From the NCBI GenBank assembly GCA_947387485.1, contig CANDNT010000001.1, forward strand, positions 806,001 to 870,000: a stretch of 64,000 nt of DNA, read 5' to 3'. The translations under genes were made by a program, and so were the position numbers. The DNA comes from Aquimarina rhabdastrellae. Its GTDB lineage: Bacteria > Bacteroidota > Bacteroidia > Flavobacteriales > Flavobacteriaceae. The notes beneath the pieces were generated by a model. The model was not told the origin of the DNA and ran no database searches. It was given only the letters and a program-made list of their open reading frames with translations. The first letter of the stretch is position 1. Every line of letters starts with the position of its first letter. Shown piece after piece: positions 59,801 to 64,000 of this stretch.

Positions 59801-62800
59801 TTCCTTGCTTTTCCCTTCAAAATCCTGAAAAGCTATATCAAAATCCAACGTTTGAAAGTCCTTTATGTACTGTTCTATTTCTCCCTCTCCATTTGCCTTG
59901 AAGCAAGTCCTTAAAATCTCATGCCTATTCACCAATATCTTAATAGCTTCCTTAAACTTGTCTATATCCAGGCTACCATGGAGTTTTATGACACCCGGCA
60001 TATTGTAGGCTGAGCTCCCTTCGTCCAATTGGCTCAATACCCACAATCGGTGCTGTGATGGCGTTAGCGGATAGGATTGGGATTCTGGTGCTTTTGGAAT
60101 TAACTTATAACCATCCTTTTTTAGGTTACTGCTTATTTGAGAAATGGTTGGACTCTGGAAAAAATCTTTATAACTAATACTCCCGTTAAGTTTCTTATAA
60201 ATGTGGTTTATGATCTGACCTATCATCAGACTATGACCTCCTAATTCAAAAAAGTTATCTTCTATTCCAACCTTATCAACTCCTAAAACTTCTTGCCATA
60301 TCCATACCAATTCTTCTTCTGTTTTATTTCGGGGGGCAACATAATCTGAAGTCCCTTCATAATCCATGGATAAACCTTCTAGCAAATTCCTGTCTATCTT
60401 TCCATTTGGAGTTAAAGGCATACTTTCTATAGCCTGAAAATGGTTGGGAACCATATAACCTGGTAACTTGATCTTTAAGAAAGCTTTTAAATCCTCAATA
60501 ACTATAGGTGAATCTTCAAGGTAATAAGTTACCAAAGCCTCTCCTCCTTGGTTTTTCTTTAATACAGTTGTCACTTGTGAAACTTTATCTGAAAAGGACA
60601 AAATTGTGTTATCTATCTCACCCAACTCGATACGATAACCCCGGAGTTTTATCTGGTTATCTTTTCTTCCCAAAAATTCTATCTTCCCATCTGGTAACCA
60701 CCTTCCTAAATCTCCTGTTTTATATAGTTTTTGATCAGATGTAAACGGACTATCAACAAATTTTTCTCTAGTTAATAGAGGTTGGTTCATATAACCTCTG
60801 GATAATCCATCTCCTCCCAAACTAATTTCTCCTATTACTCCAATGGGTTGTAAACCTAAACTATCTGATAAAATATATGCAGTACTATTACTTATAGGAT
60901 ATCCTATCGGGATATTGTCTTTTTCTTCAGGGATATCATAAGTCAAAGAGAAAGTTGTATTTTCAGTCGGTCCATACCCATTAATAATCTGAATATGCGG
61001 ATACTTATCTTTCAATATACCAATATGTTTTGGAGATAATTTATCTCCTCCTACCAATATCGTGGATAAAGATGAAAATAAATCAGGTGTAGTATCGATT
61101 AATTGATTAAACCAACCCGAAGTAAACCACATTACATTCGCCTTTCTATAGTCAATTTCTTTAGATAATAACCCATTATCTAATAATACATTTTTGGAAC
61201 ATAGAACAAGACACCCTCCGTTAAGTAAAGATCCCCAATATTCAAAAGTTGTAGCATCAAATGAAAAGGCTCCTGTACTTAATAAAACATCCGACTCCGA
61301 AAATTGATAGTAATTGGATGCTTTAACCAAACTTAAGATATTTCCATGCTCAACCATCACTCCTTTGGGAACGCCAGTAGATCCGGAGGTATACATAACA
61401 TATGCTAAGTTACTTGGTTTAATGGTTATGTCTGGTAAAGATGAACTATAAGGCTTTCCTTTTTCGAAGGAATTTATCAACTCCTTGTCTATAATAATTT
61501 TGCAGTTACAATCGGACTCCATATAGGCAATTCTGTCCTCAGGATATGTTAGATCTAATGGTAAATAAGCACAACCTGATTTTAATACGGCCATAATAGA
61601 AATAATAATCCACTCACTATGCTCTAACTTTACTCCTATTATATTTTCTGAACCAAGATCATAATTGTATAATAAATAATTGGCTAATTGATTAGATACT
61701 TCATTCAAAGCTTGGTAAGATAGCTGCTTATCCTCAAAAACTAGAGCTATAGCACTTGAAGAATCAACAACCTGTGAATTAAATACATCGATTATAGTTT
61801 TATCTTTTGGATAAGAAACCCTTGTATCATTAAACTCTTCTAACAACTGTTTTGTTTCTTCCTCTGTTGAATAATAAATTAATTCTAATTGCTTATGAAC
61901 GTCAGTTATCGCTATATTCAATAGATTCTCGAAATGACCAAAAATTCGCTCTATTAAGAACCCATCGTAAATATCTGTATTGTATTCTAATCTTAGGGAT
62001 AAAGCTTCTTCTTCTACAAAAGTAAAGCTGAGATCAAACTGGGAAGCCCCTCTATCCAATTCATAAGATTCTATTACAACTCCTTCCAAATTATCTCTGT
62101 ATGCTGATATCGTCTCAAGTTGAGATTGATTTTGCAAAACTACCATCACATCAAATAATACTGAACGTGAGGTGTCCCGCTTTAAACCTAGCTTCCCTAC
62201 AAGATCATCAAAAGGATACAATTGATGCTCATAAGCTTCTAAGAGTGTTTGTTTTTGTTGTTGTAAAAGATCGGCAAAACTGAATCCTTCAGAGATCCCG
62301 GTACGAATCGCTAATGTATTTAAATAAAGTCCTATCTGATCCTCCAAATCCGGATGCTCCCTTCCTGCAACGGGAGTGCCTAAGATAATATCTCTCTGAC
62401 CCGTATACCTGTACAATAGTGCATTAATCCCCGACATCAAGGTCATAAACAAAGTAACTCCTTGATCTTGTGAAAAAGCTTTTATTTTTTGGGTAAAATC
62501 CTCTGAAAAACGATGCGTCAGTGTCTTTCCATTATATGTCTGTATTAAGGGACGTTTCTTAAAACTTGGCAGCTCTAAAACCGGTAAGTCTCCCGAAAGG
62601 TTTTTTAACCAATAAGCCTCAGAAGTCTTATACGCTTCTCCTTTCAATTCCGATCGCAACCAAACTGCATAATCCTTGTACTGTAACTCCAAAGGATCTG
62701 TCAGTACTTCTCCACCTTTCAACAAATTGTTATAGCCTCTTACTACCTCGGACATGATCAGCTCCATAGACCAACCATCCCCTATAATGTGGTGCAGTAC

Positions 62801-64000
62801 GAAAGAAAATAAATGAGTGTCCTCACTTAGTTTCAATAGGCTCGCCTTCAATAAAGGTCCTTTGCTTAAATCGAATACCTGCAAATGTTCATGTCTTAAA
62901 AAGGTATCTGTCACTTCCTTGCTTTTCCCTTCAAAATCCTGAAAAGCTATATCAAAATCCAACGTTTGAAAGTCCTTTATGTATTGTTCTATTTCTCCCT
63001 CTCCATTTGCCTTGAAGCAAGTCCTTAAAATCTCATGCCTATTCACCAATATCTTAATAGCTTCCTTAAACTTGTCTATATCCAGGCTACCATGGAGTTT
63101 TATGACACCTGGCATATTGTAGGCTGAGCTCCCTTCGTCCAATTGGCTCAATACCCACAATCGGTGCTGTGATGGCGTTAGCGGATAGGATTGGGATTCT
63201 GGTGCTTTTGGAATTAACTTATAACCATCCTTTTTTAGGTTACTGCTTATTTGAGAAATGGTTGGACTCTGGAAAAAATCTTTATAACTAATACTCCCGT
63301 TAAGTTTCTTATAAATGTGGTTTATGATCTGACCTATCATCAGACTATGACCTCCCAATTCAAAAAAGTTATCTTCTATTCCAACCTTATCAACTCCTAA
63401 AACTTCTTGCCATATCCATACCAGTTCTTCTTCTGTTTTATTTCGGGGGGCAACATAATCTGAAGTCCCTTCATAATCCATGGATAAACCTTCTAGCAAA
63501 TTCCTGTCTATCTTTCCATTTGGAGTTAAAGGCATACTTTCTATAGCCTGAAAATGGTTGGGAACCATATAACCTGGTAACTTGATCTTTAAGAAAGCTT
63601 TTAAATCCTCAATAACTATAGGTGAATCTTCAAGGTAATAAGTTACCAAAGCCTCTCCTCCTTGGTTTTTCTTTAATACAGTTGTCACTTGTGAAACTTT
63701 ATCTGAAAAGGATAAAATTGTGTTATCTATCTCACCCAACTCGATACGATAACCTCGGAGTTTTACCTGGTTATCTTTTCTTCCCAAAAATTCTATCTTC
63801 CCATTAGGCAGCCATTTTACGAGATCCCCCGTTTTATACACCAATTCTCCGTCTTTATAAGGGTTTGCTATAAATTTCTCCCTTGTCAGTTCTGGACGGT
63901 TCAAATAACCTCTTGATACCCCTACTCCTGAAATATGTAATTCCCCTATAACACCTATAGGTTGCAGCTGTAAATCTTTTGATAAAACATAAACAGAGGT
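53819..64000 (-). CDS. Multi-module NRPS, 5' end beyond window: ...A-T-C-A(Val)-T-C-A(Gly)-T-C-A(Ala?)-T
   Basis: The frame is open to the right edge; the sequence up to 64000 is still A-domain coding (V-I-G-E-L-H-I-S-G), so the first internal Met near 63904 is not the start. At least 3393 residues lie in the window. The end of one A domain and its T domain (Ser codon 63344-63346) come first. Three C-A-T modules follow: C active sites near 62790, 59676 and 56536 (all H-H-I-I-G-D-G), A cores near 61380, 58235 and 55119, and T Ser codons near 60231, 57090 and 53991. The codes are DAFWLGGTFK (Val), DILQLGMIWK (Gly) and DLFNNALTYK (I recall this for Ala, with less certainty). All C domains look like LCL type and there is no E domain. 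The residue of the partial module cannot be read. The tail T-N-E-S-I-K-K-I-T-I fits the docking domain of the next protein, which starts 3 bp downstream. Confidence 0.92.
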   Translation of the reverse strand, partial: TSVYVLSKDLQLQPIGVIGELHISGVGVSRGYLNRPELTREKFIANPYKDGELVYKTGDLVKWLPNGKIEFLGRKDNQVKLRGYRIELGEIDNTILSFSDKVSQVTTVLKKNQGGEALVTYYLEDSPIVIEDLKAFLKIKLPGYMVPNHFQAIESMPLTPNGKIDRNLLEGLSMDYEGTSDYVAPRNKTEEELVWIWQEVLGVDKVGIEDNFFELGGHSLMIGQIINHIYKKLNGSISYKDFFQSPTISQISSNLKKDGYKLIPKAPESQSYPLTPSQHRLWVLSQLDEGSSAYNMPGVIKLHGSLDIDKFKEAIKILVNRHEILRTCFKANGEGEIEQYIKDFQTLDFDIAFQDFEGKSKEVTDTFLRHEHLQVFDLSKGPLLKASLLKLSEDTHLFSFVLHHIIGDGWSMELIMSEVVRGYNNLLKGGEVLTDPLELQYKDYAVWLRSELKGEAYKTSEAYWLKNLSGDLPVLELPSFKKRPLIQTYNGKTLTHRFSEDFTQKIKAFSQDQGVTLFMTLMSGINALLYRYTGQRDIILGTPVAGREHPDLEDQIGLYLNTLAIRTGISEGFSFADLLQQQKQTLLEAYEHQLYPFDDLVGKLGLKRDTSRSVLFDVMVVLQNQSQLETISAYRDNLEGVVIESYELDRGASQFDLSFTFVEEEALSLRLEYNTDIYDGFLIERIFGHFENLLNIAITDVHKQLELIYYSTEEETKQLLEEFNDTRVSYPKDKTIIDVFNSQVVDSSSAIALVFEDKQLSYQALNEVSNQLANYLLYNYDLGSENIIGVKLEHSEWIIISIMAVLKSGCAYLPLDLTYPEDRIAYMESDCNCKIIIDKELINSFEKGKPYSSSLPDITIKPSNLAYVMYTSGSTGVPKGVMVEHGNILSLVKASNYYQFSESDVLLSTGAFSFDATTFEYWGSLLNGGCLVLCSKNVLLDNGLLSKEIDYRKANVMWFTSGWFNQLIDTTPDLFSSLSTILVGGDKLSPKHIGILKDKYPHIQIINGYGPTENTTFSLTYDIPEEKDNIPIGYPISNSTAYILSDSLGLQPIGVIGEISLGGDGLSRGYMNQPLLTREKFVDSPFTSDQKLYKTGDLGRWLPDGKIEFLGRKDNQIKLRGYRIELGEIDNTILSFSDKVSQVTTVLKKNQGGEALVTYYLEDSPIVIEDLKAFLKIKLPGYMVPNHFQAIESMPLTPNGKIDRNLLEGLSMDYEGTSDYVAPRNKTEEELVWIWQEVLGVDKVGIEDNFFELGGHSLMIGQIINHIYKKLNGSISYKDFFQSPTISQISSNLKKDGYKLIPKAPESQSYPLTPSQHRLWVLSQLDEGSSAYNMPGVIKLHGSLDIDKFKEAIKILVNRHEILRTCFKANGEGEIEQYIKDFQTLDFDIAFQDFEGKSKEVTDTFLRHEHLQVFDLSKGPLLKASLLKLSEDTHLFSFVLHHIIGDGWSMELIMSEVVRGYNNLLKGGEVLTDPLELQYKDYAVWLRSELKREEYKTSEAYWLKNLSGDLPVLELPSFKKRPLIQTYNGKTLTHRFSEDFTQNIKAFSQDQGVTLFMTLMSGINALLYRYTGQRDIILGTPVAGREHPDLEDQIGLYLNTLAIRTGISEGFSFADLLQQQKQTLLEAYEHQLYPFDDLVGKLGLKRDTSRSALFDVLVILQNQSQLQSISSHGNGLEDIKTAPYDLEQNTSQFDLSFTFIEEDTLSLNIQYNTDIYDQFLIVRIFSHFENLLSIAISNSNVQLESVDYLTSEEANTILYDFNDTKVDYPKDKTLIGLFEQQVNKSAESIAVQDNFRKLTYEELNTYSNKVTAYIETNISKEERVIGVILDRTINTLVVLLGILKSGRSYIPIDPTFPEDRLRYIIADSGAKTLICDHEYSFVNKSDYSLIKVEDILHQSIKSPIFSNLSCPEDTAYIIYTSGSTGNPKGVEVGHASLINFLLSIRDQFEIGNNDILYAITTYSFDISILEFFVPLISGGKVFIADHDTLSDIGKLILNIEEVKPTIIQGTPGFYQLLCDGGWKGDKNLKVLCGGDSLKTSLASQLLDVSGGLWNMYGPTETTIWSSVKPIKKKEEALSIGSPIANTQVYILGDKLELLPTGVSGKLYISGEGLAKGYLNRMELTAQKFIPSPFEKGKVMYDTGDLAKWHLDGNIEFLGRNDHQVKLRGYRIELGEIDHTILSFSDEITQAITIVNKAGESEVLVSFYIEKSTICIDELKAFLKTKLPSYMIPVNFKAIESMPLTPNRKIDRKSLGNILIDYDSTSDYIAPRNQTEEQLVSIWQEVLGVERVGIEDSFFDLGGNSLMIGQIINHIYKALNRRVSYRDFFQNPTISQISNTLKSSMYKAISVAPKAISYPLTPSQHRLWVLSQLEGGSSAYNIPGVIKFQGVLNIDKFKKAIGHVIKRHEILRTCFKTNEEGAIEQFIKDFGEVISDINVHDFTDQGKEETDAFLKEEHSKVFDLSIAPLFRACLLKLKEEEYLFSFVLHHIIGDGWSMELIASEVISLYNTLRINDSVKLQPLSIQYKDYAVWLQSQLKEKKYKTSEAYWLQKFSGDLPVLELPSFKKRPLIQTYKGNRETYRFSKDFTQRIKTFSKEEGVTLFMTLLSGINALLYRYTNQNDIIIGTPVAGREHPDLENQIGLYLNTLAIRTKIAEEYSFFELLQQQKQTLLEAYEHQLYPFDDLISKLDLKRDTSRSALFDVLVVLQNQSQLTSISQQNDQLEDIFTEPYQLHQDTSQFDVSFTFIELEECLSLSIEYNTDIYDQLLIIRFFEHFENLLRKAISGIDKKIQSIDYLTPQESSQLMEGGNTEYDNNLSDKTLIDLFEEQVEKTPDGIAVVFGEKEFTYNQINERSNQLASFLREVYKVQPEDLIGVKLERSENLFVTILGVLKSGAAYIPIDINYPEERISYIEKDSGCKIIIDADKFEAFIKVAEGYSKKNVEKLNAVADLAYIIYTSGSTGKPKGVMIEHRNAVAMLEWSIKEFIQTPFDVLYAVTSHCFDLSVFEMFYPLIIGKKIRILENGLFIQDYITIDKNVFINTVPSVIHSLLKKTVNLDNIVAINMAGEPIPIELSNDVNKLNIEARNLYGPSEDTTYSSCFRIKNSYDKSIPIGKPIDNTQFYILSDGMQLQPYGVIGEIYISGLGVSRGYLNNPDLTKKKFISHPFIEDKLVYKTGDLARWLPDGNIEFIGRKDGQVKVRGYRIELGEIENVLVNQNEIEQAVVTIKRNNESAYIISYIVASEPIDKQKLRFKLSNILPDYMLPNYYVILDQIPLTPNGKVDKDNLPEVSESDILKREYIAPRNELETDLVRIWEGILGIEKIGVTDNFFELGGNSINATKLLSVIYKKFDVKIEIEQVFVNPTIEYLAVNIENTQWLDTVKTNESIKKITI
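59047..60690 (-). repeat. Long direct repeat, copy 1 (end of Val A domain, T, C of Gly module)
   Basis: About 1644 bp is repeated at 62161-63804 with a constant offset of 3114 bp (1038 codons) and few differences by eye. It spans the last A-domain motifs, the T domain and most of the next C domain, ending near D-T-S-R-S. Protein differences include L-K-R-E-E-Y here against L-K-G-E-A-Y in the other copy. Confidence 0.95.
62161..63804 (-). repeat. Long direct repeat, copy 2 (end of first A domain, T, C of Val module)
   Basis: Partner of 59047-60690. Unlike the other repeat pair in this cluster it includes the carrier domain and the A-domain tail as well as the C domain. The specificity-determining part of the A domain lies outside it, so the two modules could keep or gain different substrates while sharing the rest. 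Confidence 0.95.

Noticed and set aside
53819..63904. Taking the Met at 63904 as the start of the rightmost NRPS
   Set aside because: The sequence upstream to 64000 continues the same A domain in frame, so the gene begins outside the window.

Overview
The window is AT-rich DNA (roughly 30% GC by eye) whose genes all lie on the minus strand. It most likely comes from a marine or soil Flavobacteriia-type bacterium (phylum Bacteroidota). The clues are the base composition, A-rich start regions without clear Shine-Dalgarno sites, and a TonB-dependent receptor of the CarboxypepD_reg / OMP_b-brl type. Almost the whole window is one very large NRPS-PKS biosynthetic locus. It runs from the right edge, where it is cut, to the left edge, where it is also cut.

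Transcription order is right to left. (1) 64000-53819: NRPS, 5' end missing; the end of one module, then three full C-A-T modules (predicted Val, Gly, Ala-like). (2) 53815-46157: NRPS with C-A-T (Pro-like) and C-A-T (Gly) whose A domain carries an inserted luciferase-like monooxygenase. (3) 46105-41699: PKS module, KS-AT(malonyl)-degenerate KR-ACP. (4) 41494-38129: C-A-T (Gly). (5) 38082-36337: carbamoyltransferase. (6) 36278-34707: stand-alone condensation-like protein with its catalytic His replaced. (7) 34342-27806: C-A-T-C-A-T (Asp, Ser). (8) 27563-19629: C-A-T-E-C-A-T (D-Asp, Asn). (9) 19376-9798: three C-A-T modules (Gly, unknown, Ile). (10) 9431-7827: CmlA-like diiron beta-hydroxylase. 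(11) 7800-3166: C-A-T (Asn) plus a terminal condensation-like domain. (12) 3109-716: outer-membrane TonB-dependent receptor. (13) 560-1: TauD/SyrP-like dioxygenase, cut by the left edge.

Reading the ten-residue A-domain codes by eye and assuming collinearity gives: ?-Val-Gly-Ala?-(Pro-like)-Gly(oxidised?)-[malonate C2]-Gly-Asp-Ser-D-Asp-Asn-Gly-X-Ile-Asn. The acidic centre, Asp-Ser-Asp-Asn-Gly, has the DxDxG spacing of a calcium-binding loop and recalls the Asp-X-Asp-Gly core of calcium-dependent lipopeptides; this is inference. Tailoring probably includes beta-hydroxylation of Asp/Asn residues (two unrelated hydroxylases), O- or N-carbamoylation, and alpha-oxidation of a glycine. No thioesterase is visible, so release may use the terminal C-like domain.

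Collinearity is supported by the protein ends. Each NRPS whose start is visible begins with a TubC-type docking domain of about 55 residues. Each protein that should feed one of them ends in an acidic tail closing with a short hydrophobic strand and a final Ile. The one NRPS feeding the PKS lacks that ending, and the PKS lacks the docking domain. Two long, nearly identical internal repeats (about 1.18 kb and 1.64 kb) show recent duplication or gene conversion of condensation-domain DNA. I do not recognise the locus as that of any named compound.
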